Assembly (NCBI RefSeq): GCF_003614435.1 | Contig: NZ_CP025546.1 | Span: forward strand, 5,084,001 to 5,148,000 | DNA from: Mycobacterium paragordonae | GTDB lineage: Bacteria; Actinomycetota; Actinomycetes; Mycobacteriales; Mycobacteriaceae | DNA: 64,000 nt | Direction: 5' to 3' | In this document: in pieces, positions 45,571 through 60,249 of the stretch | Numbering within the stretch: the stretch's first letter is position 1 | How the letters are laid out: every line of letters begins with the position of its first letter | Made by a program: the position numbers and the translations under genes | The notes under the pieces: generated by a model | The model's input: the letters and a program-made list of their open reading frames with translations, nothing else | Told to the model about the DNA's origin: nothing | Database searches by the model: none

Positions 45571-46175
45571 ATTGCCGCGGCTCCCTCCATCCAGGTCGCC
45601 GTCGTCAGTGCGTCGAACACGTCTGCGTAGTCCCCCAAGTGCGCCGGCAAACCGCGGCCAAAGGCGCGCTCGAACTCGGTCCGGCACCGCACGATGCTCT
45701 GCAGGACTGGTGCGTTCTCTGCCGTCAGCGCACGCGGCATCTCCAGCGCCTCAACCTTGCGCATGTCGACCATCGTCAGCAGGATCGTCGTGGGGCGGTG
45801 CTGGGTAATATCCAGGGTTGGCCACATCCGGTCGATGTCCGCGGCGCGAGGACCCGTCGGAATGATGACCAGGTCGGCTACATCGACCGCCGCGTCGATA
45901 GCGGCAGCGACTCCGGGCGGGCTGTCGACCAGAACCAGTTCGCCAGATTCACTCGTCAACGCCCGCACGCCCCCCGCGGTACCCGGGCTAACTTCAAAAG
46001 GCAACGGCGTGCCCCAGTGTGCTGCCCGATCAGCCCAAGACGACGCCGACCCCTGCGGATCGGCATCAATGACACGCACCGGAACTCCGCGCTGTGTTGC
46101 AGCCGCGGCCAAGAACAGCGCTGTTGTCGTCTTCCCTACGCCGCCCTTGGTGTGTACAAGTGACCAAATCACCAT
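45567..46175 (-). CDS. ParA-family partition ATPase
   Basis: A 202-residue ParA/MinD-type P-loop ATPase, the short form without an N-terminal DNA-binding domain (type Ib). The deviant Walker A KGGVGKTT starts at residue 10, the switch region is DADPQGSASSWADR and Walker B is ELVLVDSPPGV. Plasmid type Ib ParA proteins of this size pair with a small RHH protein, as here. The ATG at 46175 puts the Walker A motif at the N-terminus as in the family; the reading frame is open further upstream but without family similarity. This is not the chromosomal parA near the origin, which pairs with a large ParB. Expected role: DNA segregation or positioning of some cargo. Confidence 0.88.
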   Translation of the reverse strand: MVIWSLVHTKGGVGKTTTALFLAAAATQRGVPVRVIDADPQGSASSWADRAAHWGTPLPFEVSPGTAGGVRALTSESGELVLVDSPPGVAAAIDAAVDVADLVIIPTGPRAADIDRMWPTLDITQHRPTTILLTMVDMRKVEALEMPRALTAENAPVLQSIVRCRTEFERAFGRGLPAHLGDYADVFDALTTATWMEGAAAI

Positions 46176-46863
46176 TCTCGCCCCCGCCCCCCAACTAGAG
46201 ACGCGCCTCTTCGCGCGTGACAGAACTCCCCCGGAAGGCACCGTCGACAACTCGTCCAATGCCGGCGTCGCCCCCGCCAGGTCGCACACGTCGCCACTCC
46301 TGCTCACCCCACGACGGCGAAGGACGGTCCCACCCGGAGTCCCAGCGATCAGGCACTCCGATCACGAAGCACGCCAAATTATCCTCCCCTCGGCGCCGAG
46401 TACCGCCAGAACATTTGAATTATGCATGAATTTTGACACCGCGGACCGAGTCCACCCGAAAAAAGCGAAAACTATTCCAAAAGTAGTGAAAATAACCGGC
46501 TTACCGACCCCAGGTTTCCACTCTCGGACGGTGCGCGGTCCGCCCGAACACCAGCTCGGACTGAAGCGTCGCAAGGTGCCGAAGTCGCCCGATTATCCTG
46601 CGAGCGAAGGCATCTCGATGCTCAGCGGCAGAGTGGCAACGAACTCGAGCACCCTGGACACGGAATTTGCGCGCGAGATAATTTTCGCCAGACGGACAGC
46701 TCGCTTTTAATCATTAAATTTACGAATTAATAATGTGGTTAATCATTGCGGCTCGGAGGTTTCGGTTGACGACGCACGTCCGGGCCGCATCAGCGACTCT
46801 GGCCGGCCGCCGGAGCTGTCTGCCAACGCCGCCGTGTCATACCCTTCGCCTACCGTTACAGCT
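46176..46863. other. Intergenic region between parA and the helicase
   Basis: No supported gene in 688 bp. The part from about 46370 to 46750 is AT-rich in patches. TTAATCATT occurs twice as a direct repeat (46707-46715 and 46739-46747), with AATTAATAATG between. It should hold the divergent promoters of the parA operon and the nuclease-helicase gene. Short reading frames such as 46362-46574 (-), with one hydrophobic stretch, are not convincing. Confidence 0.55.
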
Positions 46864-49800
46864 GTGTTCCTCACCGCCGGCAACATCGTCTACAGCGCAT
46901 CGGATCTCGCGTCCGCCGCGCGATGCGAGTACGCGCTGCTGCGGGATTTCGATGCCAAGCTCGGCCGCGGCCCGGCCGTGTCCGTCGAAGACGAATTACT
47001 TGCGCGCACAGCCACTCTCGGTGACGACCACGAGCGCCGCCGGCTGGACCGGCTGCGCGCCCGGTTCGGGGACGAGATCGCCGTCATCGGCCGTCCCGCC
47101 TACACCCACGCCGGACTGACGGCCGCGGCCGACGCCACCCGGCGCGCCATCGCCGACCGCGCCCCGGTGGTCTATCAGGCAGCCATGTTCGACGGCCGCT
47201 TCGTCGGTTTCGCCGACTTCTTGATCCGTGACGGTGAGCGCTACCGCGTCACTGACACCAAGCTGGCGCGCTCGCCGAAGGTCACCGCGCTGTTGCAGCT
47301 GGCGGCTTACGCCGACGCACTCACGGCGGCGGGCGTGCCCATAACCCCGGACGCCGAACTGGAACTCGGTGACGGCACGGTGGTCCGCTACCGCCTCAGT
47401 GACCTGATGCCGGTCTACCGGACCCAGCGCGCGCAGTTACAAACGCTGCTGGACGACCACCACGCCGCGGGCCGCGCCGTGCGCTGGGAGGACGCCGGAG
47501 TGCAGGCCTGCTTCCGATGCCCGCTGTGCACCGAACAGTTGCGCGCACTCGACGACCTGCTGCTGGTTGCCGGCATGCGAGTCAGCCAGCGCGAGAAGCT
47601 AATTGACGCAGGCATCACGACTATCGGCGAGCTGGCCGCCCGCAGCCGGCCGGTGCCCGGTCTGGGCGCCCAAGCCCTGGGCAAGCTGACCGCGCAGGCC
47701 AAACTGCAGATACGCCAACGTGATAGCGGTGCCCCGCAGTACGAGGTGGCCGATCCGCAGCCGCTGGCGCTGTTGCCCGAACCGAATCCGGGTGACTTGT
47801 TCTTCGACTTCGAAGGCGACCCGTTGTGGACCGCAGACGGAAACCAGTGGGGGCTGGAGTATTTGTTCGGCGTCCTGGAAATGGGGCCGGCGGGGAAATT
47901 CCGCCCCCTGTGGGCGCACGATCGCATCGAGGAGCGAGCTGCACTCAAGCAGTTCCTGGCCATGGTGGCCAAGCGCCGTAAGCGCTACCCGAACATGCAC
48001 ATCTACCACTACGCGGCCTACGAGAAGACGGCGTTGCTCCGGCTCGCCGGGCGCTACGGCGTCGGTGAGGACGAGGTCGACGACTTGCTGCGCAACGGGG
48101 TACTGGTCGACCTTTATCCGTTGGTGCGCAAGAGCATTCGAGTGGGCGCCGAAAGCTTGAGCCTTAAGGCACTGGAGCCGCTGTACATGGGCACCCAGTT
48201 GCGCTCGGGTGATGTCACCACCGCCACCGATTCCATCACCTCCTACGCGCGATACTGCGAACTGCTGGCCGCGGGCCGCGCTGACGAAGCGGCGACGGTG
48301 CTCAAGGAAATCGAGGAGTACAACCACTACGACTGTCTGTCCACCCGCAAGCTGCGGGACTGGTTGCTGATTCTGGCCTGGGAATCGGGGGTTACGCCGA
48401 TCGGTGTCCAGCCGGTCCCCGAACGCGACAGCATCAAAGACCACGATCCACTGGCCGTCACATTGACGACGTTCACCGGCGATGCCGCTGCCGGTGAACG
48501 CACGCCAGAACAGACCGCCGTCGCCTTGATCGCCGCCGCGCGCGGGTATCACCAACGCGAGGACAAGCCGTTCTGGTGGTCGCACTTCGACCGGCTGAAC
48601 TACCCCGTCGACGAATGGTCGGACAACACAGACGTTTTCATCGTCGACTCCGCGTCCGTCGTTACCGACTGGCACACCCCGCCGCGGGCCCGCAAACCGC
48701 AGCGAAGGTTGAAGCTGAAAGGCGAACTGGCGCGCGGCGACCTGAGCCACGAGGTGTTCGCACTCTACGAACCGCCGGCTCCGGCCGGCATGGCCGACGA
48801 TCCTGACCGCCGCGGCGCGGGCCGCGCTGAGATCGTCGGCGTCGACGACCCCAGCCTGCCCGCCGAGGTGACCATCATCGAACGAACCGGCAAGGACGGC
48901 AACACCTTTCACCAGCTGCCGTTCGCGCTCACGCCCGGACCGCCGGTGAAGACGACCGCGCTGCGCGAGTCCATCGCGACGACGGCACAAGCCGTCGCGG
49001 ACGGGTTACCGGGCCTGCCCCGCACCGCGCTCCTCGACCTGCTGCTGCTCCGCGCGCCGCGCACCCACGGGGATGCGGCGTTGCCGCGCAGCGACGACAC
49101 CATCGCCGACATCACGTCCGCCACGCTGAGCCTGGATTCGTCCTACCTCGCGGTCCACGGACCCCCGGGGACCGGCAAGACGCACACCGCCGCCCGCGTG
49201 ATCAAGACGCTGGTCACCGAACACTCGTGGCGTGTCGGCGTGGTCGCGCAATCACACGCCGCAGTGGAGAACGTGCTGGACTGTGTGATCGACGCCGGCC
49301 TCGATCCGGCGCTCGTCGCCAAGAAGGGCACCACCGGCGCGCGGTGGCAGGAGATCGACGCGAGCAAGTATGCGGCTTTCATCGCCGACCACGCGGGCTG
49401 TGTAATCGGTGGTACGGCTTGGGATTTCGCCAACGCACAGCGGGTACCGCCGGGCTTTCTGGACCTGTTGGTGATCGACGAGGCGGGGCAGTTCTGTCTG
49501 GCCAATACCATCGCGGTGGCGCCGGCGGCCACCAATCTGTTGCTGCTCGGGGATCCGCAGCAACTGCCGCAGGTCAGTCAGGGCACCCATCCGGAGCAGG
49601 TCGACATCTCCGCGCTGGAATGGCTGGTCGACGGACAGCAGACGCTGCCCGACGAGCGCGGCTACTTCCTGGACCTGTCCTACCGCATGCACCCGCGGGT
49701 GTGCGCCGCCGTCTCGGCGCTGTCCTATGAAGGCCGGCTGCGTTCGCACGCCGAGCGCACCACCGCGCGGCAGCTGGCCGGTCATGAGCCGGGCGTGCGT

Positions 49801-50268
49801 GTGCTTCCCGTTCGCCATCAAGGCAATTCGATCGACAGCCCCGAAGAGGCCGCTGCCATCGTCGAGGAGATCGGGCGGATGCTCGGGCGGCCGTGGACCG
49901 ATGAGCACGGCACTCGCCCGCTGGCCGCCCCGGATGTGCTGGTGCTCGCACCGTACAACGCGCAGGTGACGCTGATCCGTCAGCGGCTCGCGCAGGCCCG
50001 CCTGTCCGGGGTCCGGGTCGGTACCGTCGACAAGTTCCAGGGCGGGCAGGCCCCGGTCGTCTTCATATCCATGACGGCGTCATCGATCGACGAAGTTCCC
50101 CGCGGTATCTCGTTTCTGCTCAACCGCAACCGGCTCAACGTCGCCGTCAGCCGAGCCCAGTACGCGGCCATCATCGTGCGGTCGGAGTCGCTGACCCAAT
50201 ACCTGCCGGCGACCCCGGCCGGCCTGGTGGACCTGGGCGCCTTCCTGGCGCTCACCCGGGGGCAGTGA
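46864..50268 (+). CDS. RecB-like nuclease / DEDD exonuclease / SF1 helicase fusion, Rv1251c-like
   Basis: About 1134 residues in three parts. The N-terminal half of 400 residues resembles the TM0106 RecB-like (PD-(D/E)XK) nucleases; an early Cys (AARCEY) and C-x2-C-x2-C (CFRCPLC, about residue 213) may bind an Fe-S cluster. A DEDD/RNase H-like exonuclease domain follows with LFFDFEGDPLW, HIYHYAAYEKTALLRL and YNHYDCLSTRKLRDWL. The C-terminal third is an Upf1-like SF1 helicase: Walker A GPPGTGKTHTAA, LLVIDEAGQF, LLLLGDPQQLPQV, TVDKFQGGQAPVV and NRNRLNVAVSRAQ. Role: nucleic-acid repair or RNA/DNA processing, not established. GTG 46864 gives a length near Rv1251c; the upstream extension to GTG 46735 has no family support. 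Confidence 0.87.
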   Translation: MFLTAGNIVYSASDLASAARCEYALLRDFDAKLGRGPAVSVEDELLARTATLGDDHERRRLDRLRARFGDEIAVIGRPAYTHAGLTAAADATRRAIADRAPVVYQAAMFDGRFVGFADFLIRDGERYRVTDTKLARSPKVTALLQLAAYADALTAAGVPITPDAELELGDGTVVRYRLSDLMPVYRTQRAQLQTLLDDHHAAGRAVRWEDAGVQACFRCPLCTEQLRALDDLLLVAGMRVSQREKLIDAGITTIGELAARSRPVPGLGAQALGKLTAQAKLQIRQRDSGAPQYEVADPQPLALLPEPNPGDLFFDFEGDPLWTADGNQWGLEYLFGVLEMGPAGKFRPLWAHDRIEERAALKQFLAMVAKRRKRYPNMHIYHYAAYEKTALLRLAGRYGVGEDEVDDLLRNGVLVDLYPLVRKSIRVGAESLSLKALEPLYMGTQLRSGDVTTATDSITSYARYCELLAAGRADEAATVLKEIEEYNHYDCLSTRKLRDWLLILAWESGVTPIGVQPVPERDSIKDHDPLAVTLTTFTGDAAAGERTPEQTAVALIAAARGYHQREDKPFWWSHFDRLNYPVDEWSDNTDVFIVDSASVVTDWHTPPRARKPQRRLKLKGELARGDLSHEVFALYEPPAPAGMADDPDRRGAGRAEIVGVDDPSLPAEVTIIERTGKDGNTFHQLPFALTPGPPVKTTALRESIATTAQAVADGLPGLPRTALLDLLLLRAPRTHGDAALPRSDDTIADITSATLSLDSSYLAVHGPPGTGKTHTAARVIKTLVTEHSWRVGVVAQSHAAVENVLDCVIDAGLDPALVAKKGTTGARWQEIDASKYAAFIADHAGCVIGGTAWDFANAQRVPPGFLDLLVIDEAGQFCLANTIAVAPAATNLLLLGDPQQLPQVSQGTHPEQVDISALEWLVDGQQTLPDERGYFLDLSYRMHPRVCAAVSALSYEGRLRSHAERTTARQLAGHEPGVRVLPVRHQGNSIDSPEEAAAIVEEIGRMLGRPWTDEHGTRPLAAPDVLVLAPYNAQVTLIRQRLAQARLSGVRVGTVDKFQGGQAPVVFISMTASSIDEVPRGISFLLNRNRLNVAVSRAQYAAIIVRSESLTQYLPATPAGLVDLGAFLALTRGQ

Positions 50269-50271
50269 CCG

Positions 50272-51993
50272 TCAGAGCCGGCCGGCGACCGGGTCGTCGG
50301 GATCTGGCTGGCGCGCAGGCTCCGCGAGCCGGCGCACGGCGACCCTGGGCGCACCGTTGCGCCGGGTGAGAGAGACCACCGGTTGCGTGTTGACGTCGTA
50401 GCCGGAGTCCGGTTCCCGGCGCAGGATGTATTCGACGTAGCCGTCATCGTCGTCTTCCGGGTCGTCCTCAGGGTTGTCGCGTTCGTCCGCCAGCGCGTAG
50501 CCGGCCAGGTCGTCCCCTTCGCGCCGGCTCAGGGCCGAACTCACCGCGCCGACCAGGAACAGGGAAGCGACGATCCCGAACAGCGCAATGAACGCCGGCA
50601 GCAGCATCGACTGCGACATCGCAGCCGAGAAGGGTTCGCGCATGAACGCGGGCAGCTGCAGGGCCGCGTCCTCCCCGCTGGGAGCCCCTGCGCCCCCCGG
50701 CACCTCGGCGCCGATGCGCCACGTCATGAACGCGGCCATGCCGGCGCTGCCCAGCACCGCGCCCAACTGCCGGGTGGCGTTGTAGACGCCGGAGCCGGCC
50801 CCGGACTGCTCGATCGGCAGGTTACGGGTCGCGGTCGCGGCCAGCGGCGACCAGATGAACGCCATCCCCACCCCGATCCCGATGAACGGCAGCACCAGCC
50901 GCCAGACCGGAGTGCCGGGCTCGAGTTCCATCGCCAGCCATGTCATCGAGATCGCCAGCGCCGAGAAGCCGAAACCCAGCAGCGGGACCGGGTGGACTCT
51001 GTCGATGATCAGCCCGACGAGCGGGGCGAGCACGCCGCTACTGATGGCCACCGGCGCGATCAATAGGGCCGACCGCGTCGGGGACAAGCCGCACACCGAC
51101 TGGGCATAGAAGGTCAGCGGCAGCATCATCGCCGTGGACGCGAACGAGATGATGCCCACGCCTACGTTGCACAGGCTGAAGTCCCGGTCAGCGAACATGT
51201 TCAGCGGAACCAAGGGCGCGCGCCGGTTGATCGACTGCCAGTAGATGAACGCCGTCATGAAGCCGATGCCGGCGACCAACACCGCCCAGATCCACGGCTT
51301 CCAGTGCGCCGTTTCCCCCTCCTGCAGCCCGAACACCAGCAGGAACATACCCGCGCCGGACAGCGCGACGCCGATCAAGTCGAATCCCTGCGTGCGGACC
51401 GGCAGGACCGGAACCAGCCAGATCGCCAACGCCAGCGCGACCACGCCGACCGGCACATTGACGAAGAAGATCCACTGCCAGCCCAGCCCGTCGACCAGCG
51501 TTCCCCCGGCCAGCGGGCCGACCAGGCTGGCCACGCCTGCGGTGGCGCCCCACATGCTCATCGCGGAGCCACGATGGTGGGCCGGGAAGATCCGGGTGAG
51601 CATCGACAGTGTCTGTGGGGTCAGCAGTCCAGCGCCCACGCCCTGGACCACCCGGGCCGCGATCAACATCGCGGCGCTGCCGGACAGGCCGCACCACACC
51701 GACGCGAAGGTGAAGACCACCAGGCCGATCACGTAAAGATTCTTGGGGCCGTACCGGTCGCCGAGCCGGCCGGCGACCAGCAGCACCACCGCGTAACCCA
51801 GCAGGTAGGCGCTGGTCACCCACACCACGGTGGCGTAGCCGATGTTCAGCGCGGTCATGATCGTCGGATTGGCCACAGCGACGATCGTCGAGTCGAGCAT
51901 GATCATGAAGAAGCCGAGCATCATCGCCCACAGCGCGGCCCAGGGGTTTCCGGAGAGGCGCTCTCCGGTCACCCGGCTCATCGCCGTGCTCAT
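50272..51993 (-). CDS. MFS drug transporter, EmrB/QacA (DHA2) type, Rv1250-like
   Basis: A 573-residue, 14-helix proton-driven exporter. The DHA2 marks are [13 protein letters not shown] in helix 1, [20 protein letters not shown] after helix 2 and [15 protein letters not shown] near helix 6. The C-terminal cytoplasmic tail of about 85 residues is acidic ([20 protein letters not shown]) and then basic. Substrates are unknown. ATG 51993 is fixed by GAGGTG eight bases upstream; upstream Met codons have no support. It is convergent with the helicase gene, with 3 bp between stops. Confidence 0.92.
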   Translation of the reverse strand: MSTAMSRVTGERLSGNPWAALWAMMLGFFMIMLDSTIVAVANPTIMTALNIGYATVVWVTSAYLLGYAVVLLVAGRLGDRYGPKNLYVIGLVVFTFASVWCGLSGSAAMLIAARVVQGVGAGLLTPQTLSMLTRIFPAHHRGSAMSMWGATAGVASLVGPLAGGTLVDGLGWQWIFFVNVPVGVVALALAIWLVPVLPVRTQGFDLIGVALSGAGMFLLVFGLQEGETAHWKPWIWAVLVAGIGFMTAFIYWQSINRRAPLVPLNMFADRDFSLCNVGVGIISFASTAMMLPLTFYAQSVCGLSPTRSALLIAPVAISSGVLAPLVGLIIDRVHPVPLLGFGFSALAISMTWLAMELEPGTPVWRLVLPFIGIGVGMAFIWSPLAATATRNLPIEQSGAGSGVYNATRQLGAVLGSAGMAAFMTWRIGAEVPGGAGAPSGEDAALQLPAFMREPFSAAMSQSMLLPAFIALFGIVASLFLVGAVSSALSRREGDDLAGYALADERDNPEDDPEDDDDGYVEYILRREPDSGYDVNTQPVVSLTRRNGAPRVAVRRLAEPARQPDPDDPVAGRL

Positions 51994-52203
51994 ATATCGC
52001 ACCTCGTTTCGGCTCCCGTGTCGGGTCACGTGAAGTCCAGCCCGCATTATTCCCGCTGCGTTCCGCGCTTCGCTCTTCGGCTGGGACGGAACCCGGGATG
52101 GAACACAGACCCGGGCGCGGGATTGTGTGAAGCCTTTCTGCCCGGCACTCATCTTGCTGGACGCGCGTTAGCCTGAAGAGACGCCGTCCCGAAGAGAGGC
52201 ACT

Positions 52204-52968
52204 ATGAGCGCTCGACGAAACAAGTCGGTACCGGACCAGCAGCCCAACGGCAACGAAGGGTCCGGAGGCCGGCCGAAGGCATCCAGCAGGGCGTTGGCCC
52301 AGATCATCGAACGTAGCTCGCGCATCCAGGGCCCGGCCGCAGAGGCTTATGTGGCACGCCTGCGCCGGGCGCACCCAGGCGCCAGCCCGGCCGAGATCGC
52401 GACCAAGCTGGAGAAACGCTTCGTGTCCGCGGTGACCGCCAGCGGCGCCGCGGTGGGCGCCGCCGCGACGCTGCCCGCAATCGGCACTCTGGCGGCCTTG
52501 TCGGCGGCCGCCGGTGAGACCGCGGTGTTCCTGGAGGCCACCGCGCTGCTGGTGCTGGCAATGGCGTCGGTCTACGGCATCCCCCTTGACCATCGGGAAC
52601 GGCGCCGCGCCCTGGTGCTGGCCGTGCTGGTCGGTGACAACAGCAAGGCCGCCGTGGCGCAGGTGATCGGCGGCGGCCGCACCAGCGGCGGCTGGGTGTC
52701 CGAGAGCATGGCGTCGCTGCCGCTGCCGGCGGTATCGAAGCTGAACAACAGCCTGCTCAAGCGCTTCGTCAAGAGGTTCGCCCTCAAGCGCGGGGCGCTG
52801 ATGTTCGGCAAGCTGCTTCCGGTCGGCATCGGTGCGATCATCGGCGCGATCGGCAACCGGATGGTGGGCAAGAAGCTGGTCCGCAACGCCCGCTCGGCCT
52901 TCGGCCCGGCGCCGGAACGCTGGCCGGTCACCCTGCACGTGCTGCCGCCCGTCCGGGACGCCAGCTGA
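52204..52968 (+). CDS. Conserved membrane protein, Rv1249c-like
   Basis: A 254-residue protein. The first 35 residues are charged and probably cytoplasmic. A long hydrophobic, Ala/Gly-rich segment (about 80-120, SGAAVGAAATLPAIGTLAAL then AAAGETAVFLEATALLVLAM) is followed by a soluble part and a second short Gly/Ile-rich hydrophobic stretch at about 207-222 (VGIGAIIGAIGNRMVG). This resembles EcsC-like proteins. It keeps the place of Rv1249c beside kgd. Function unknown. The ATG has GAGAGG seven bases upstream; the gene is divergent from the MFS pump. Confidence 0.87.
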   Translation: MSARRNKSVPDQQPNGNEGSGGRPKASSRALAQIIERSSRIQGPAAEAYVARLRRAHPGASPAEIATKLEKRFVSAVTASGAAVGAAATLPAIGTLAALSAAAGETAVFLEATALLVLAMASVYGIPLDHRERRRALVLAVLVGDNSKAAVAQVIGGGRTSGGWVSESMASLPLPAVSKLNNSLLKRFVKRFALKRGALMFGKLLPVGIGAIIGAIGNRMVGKKLVRNARSAFGPAPERWPVTLHVLPPVRDAS

Positions 52969-53161
52969 CGCGGACGGTGGCTAAACCGCTTGGTCTTGCT
53001 CGCGGATCGCGGGCAAAGCGCTAGCCTTTATGGGTCAGAAACGGTCGGTACCCTTCACCGACCACCGAGGGGTGTGAGGCGCCCCGCCACCCGGGGCGCC
53101 AGGAGTGGCAGGCGTTCGCCAAAACGCTTGCAGGACACAAGAATTGAGGCGAACAGCGGCC

Positions 53162-56950
<3,789 letters not shown>

Positions 56951-57129
56951 CGACGATGCGCGCCGCGTAGCGGCGTGAGGTGCAGTCAGGCAATCGGGTC
57001 CCGCCTGACGACAAAGTGTCTCTGACGCGAGCGCGCGCATGTTGCCAACGACACGCCGCATTCCGCGTCAATTTGAGGACGCTCGCGGCGCGACGCGAAC
57101 CCTCGCGACCAGGCCCAAGACCCGAGGGA

Positions 57130-57354
57130 GTAACCCGAGCCGCCGGGACCGCCGGTGGCCCCATTGCTGCCGCTGGCGCCAGCAGTTGACCCTGAACCGC
57201 CCGCGCCACCAGCGCCGCCGCCACCGGCCGTGCCGCCGCCTCCGGGGCTACCTGGCGTCCTGATCCTGTCACCGCCGCCGGTCGCGGTCCCGCCCTTCCC
57301 GCCATCACCACCGTCGCCGCCCCGCCGCCACCCCGGACCACCGGTACCGGCTAA
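57130..57354 (-). pseudogene. PGRS remnant without PE domain
   Basis: The minus strand from 57354 down to 57130 reads LAGTGGPG, then [18 protein letters not shown], then [20 protein letters not shown] and NGATGGPGGSG, a plain PGRS peptide. There is no PE domain, no start codon in frame and a stop soon upstream in the same frame; downstream it runs into unrelated sequence. It lies in the 439 bp between kgd and the SDR gene; the rest of that gap holds nothing I can name. M. tuberculosis has a PE_PGRS gene (Rv1243c) nearby, so this is probably a decayed relative. Confidence 0.75.
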
Positions 57355-57389
57355 TCTCGACCCTGAGCTTCAGACAAGGGAGGGTGCTC

Positions 57390-58214
57390 ATGGAGGGATT
57401 CGCCGGAAAGGTCGCCGCCGTGACGGGCGCGGGTTCGGGCATCGGGCAGGCGCTAGCCATCGAGCTGGGCCGCTCGGGCGCCAGCCTGGCCATCAGCGAC
57501 ATCGACACCGAGGGTCTGGCCGACACCGAGGAGCAACTCAAGGCGATCGGCGTCCAGGTCAAGTCCGACCGGCTGAACGTCACCGAGCGCGAGAGCTTCC
57601 TGCTGTATGCCGACGAGGTCAAAGACCACTTCGGCAAGGTCAACCAGATCTACAACAACGCCGGCATCGGCCACACCGGCAACGTCGAGGTCGAGCAGTT
57701 CAAGGACATCGAACGGGTGATGGACGTCGACTTCTGGGGCGTCGTCAACGGCACGAAAGCCTTTCTGCCGCACTTGATCGCCTCCGGCGACGGGCACGTC
57801 ATCAACATCTCCAGCGTGTTCGGCCTGTTCTCGGTGCCCGGCTATTCCGCTTACAACGCAGCGAAATTCGCCGTCCGCGGCTATACCGAGGCGCTGCGCC
57901 AGGAGATGCGCCAGAGCGGCCACCGCGTCGGTGTCACCACCGTGCACCCCGGCGGCATCAAGACCGCGATCGCTCGCAACGCGACCGTGGCCGAAGGCCT
58001 CGACCGCGACGAACTGGCCCAGCTGTTCGACAAGCGACTGGCCAACACCAGCCCGAAGAAAGCGGCAAAGATCATCCTGAACGCGGTGCGCAAGAACAAG
58101 GCTCGCGTTCTGGTCGGACCGGACGCCGTCGCACTGGACATGATGGTGCGGGTGACCGGTTCGAATTACCAGCGGATCGTCGAACTCGTCACCGGCCGGA
58201 TCATCCCCAGCTAG
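57390..58214 (+). CDS. Short-chain dehydrogenase/reductase, Rv1245c-like
   Basis: A 274-residue classical SDR. The cofactor motif is TGAGSGIGQ (about 13-21), NNAG marks the strand 4 region, Ser in INISSVFG and YSAYNAAK supply the Ser-Tyr-Lys catalytic residues. The Asp in SDIDTE after strand 2 suggests NAD preference. Substrate unknown. ATG 57390 is chosen because GGGAGGG ends six bases upstream; an in-frame GTG two codons earlier lies in that site. It is convergent with lpqZ, overlapping by 4 bp. Confidence 0.92.
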   Translation: MEGFAGKVAAVTGAGSGIGQALAIELGRSGASLAISDIDTEGLADTEEQLKAIGVQVKSDRLNVTERESFLLYADEVKDHFGKVNQIYNNAGIGHTGNVEVEQFKDIERVMDVDFWGVVNGTKAFLPHLIASGDGHVINISSVFGLFSVPGYSAYNAAKFAVRGYTEALRQEMRQSGHRVGVTTVHPGGIKTAIARNATVAEGLDRDELAQLFDKRLANTSPKKAAKIILNAVRKNKARVLVGPDAVALDMMVRVTGSNYQRIVELVTGRIIPS

Positions 58215-59061
58215 CGCCCCAGCGGGTGCTCGCCCAGCCACCCGTCGGCCACCACCTGCGGGTCGGCCCCGCTGGCCACGCGGCGGCGCATGTCGGCCAG
58301 CGCGGCGGTGTCCAGCACCCCGGCAATCTCGTTGACCGCCAACAACTGTCGGGTGGATAATGCGTTGCGCCGGTACAACGGCACCACGTTCTCGGCCTGA
58401 ATCAGCGAGTCTTTGCTGCTGTCGGCTAAAGCGATCAGGTCGGGCGGAATGCCCGGGTCGGCCGAGGTGGCCCAGGCCGCGGTCAGCTCACCGGCGCGCA
58501 GGGCCGCGAACATCGTTGCGTCGTCCGGGAATTCGCGTGGCGCGGGCAACCGGCACGAACCCACCGACGCCGGGACCGCACGCCCGGTCGCCACACCGGC
58601 CACCAACCCCGCGCAGTGCCCGGGCAACAGCGTCAGATCACTGCCGCCCCAGCCGGCGGACGTCGCCGGAGTGACGATCAACGTCGGCTTGTCTTCGGCC
58701 GCGGTGGCGTAGTCCCCGGCGGCCACGCCTTCGGGCAGCGCGGCGTTCATGGCCTGATAGACCTGCTTGTCGGACAGCTCCGCGGCCCCCGGCTGCAGCT
58801 GCCGCAACACCCGACCCGTGTAACCGGGTACGACGGTGAACGCCCCGGCGTCCAATTTGGCCATCGGGTCCGCGGCCGTCTCGGCGTGCGAGGGAAAACC
58901 GTAGGACCGTAGCGCCGAAACATACAGCGCAGCAAGCACTTTCGAATCAATGTCCGAGGTGGATCCGACCACCAGATCCGGGTGACGCGAACCCCCTGGG
59001 CCCGAGCATCCGACGACCATCAGCACCAGGCCGAGCAGCAGCGCGGCCCGCCTGCCGATGC

Positions 59062-59065
<4 letters not shown>
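58211..59065 (-). CDS. lpqZ: Lipoprotein LpqZ, glycine-betaine-type binding protein
   Basis: A 284-residue lipoprotein. After GTG 59065 comes SIGRRAALLLGLVLMVVGCS, a signal peptide with lipobox VVGC. The mature part belongs to the OpuAC/ProX substrate-binding fold: VVGSTSDIDSKVLAALYVSA, VVPGYTGRVLRQLQPGA and WATSADPGIPPDLIALADSS. It should bind a quaternary amine or similar ligand outside the membrane, but no permease or ATPase gene is adjacent. The GTG overlaps the malic enzyme stop by four bases (GTGA), so the two are coupled. Position and family match Rv1244. Confidence 0.87.

Positions 59066-60249
<1,184 letters not shown>

Noticed and set aside
45109..46175. Toxin-antitoxin pair
   Set aside because: An RHH protein could be an antitoxin, but its partner is a clear ParA ATPase with KGGVGKTT, not a toxin.
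46195..46574. Two short minus-strand frames of 60 and 70 codons upstream of parA
   Set aside because: One has a hydrophobic stretch, but neither has a ribosome site, codon pattern or known family; too weak to call.
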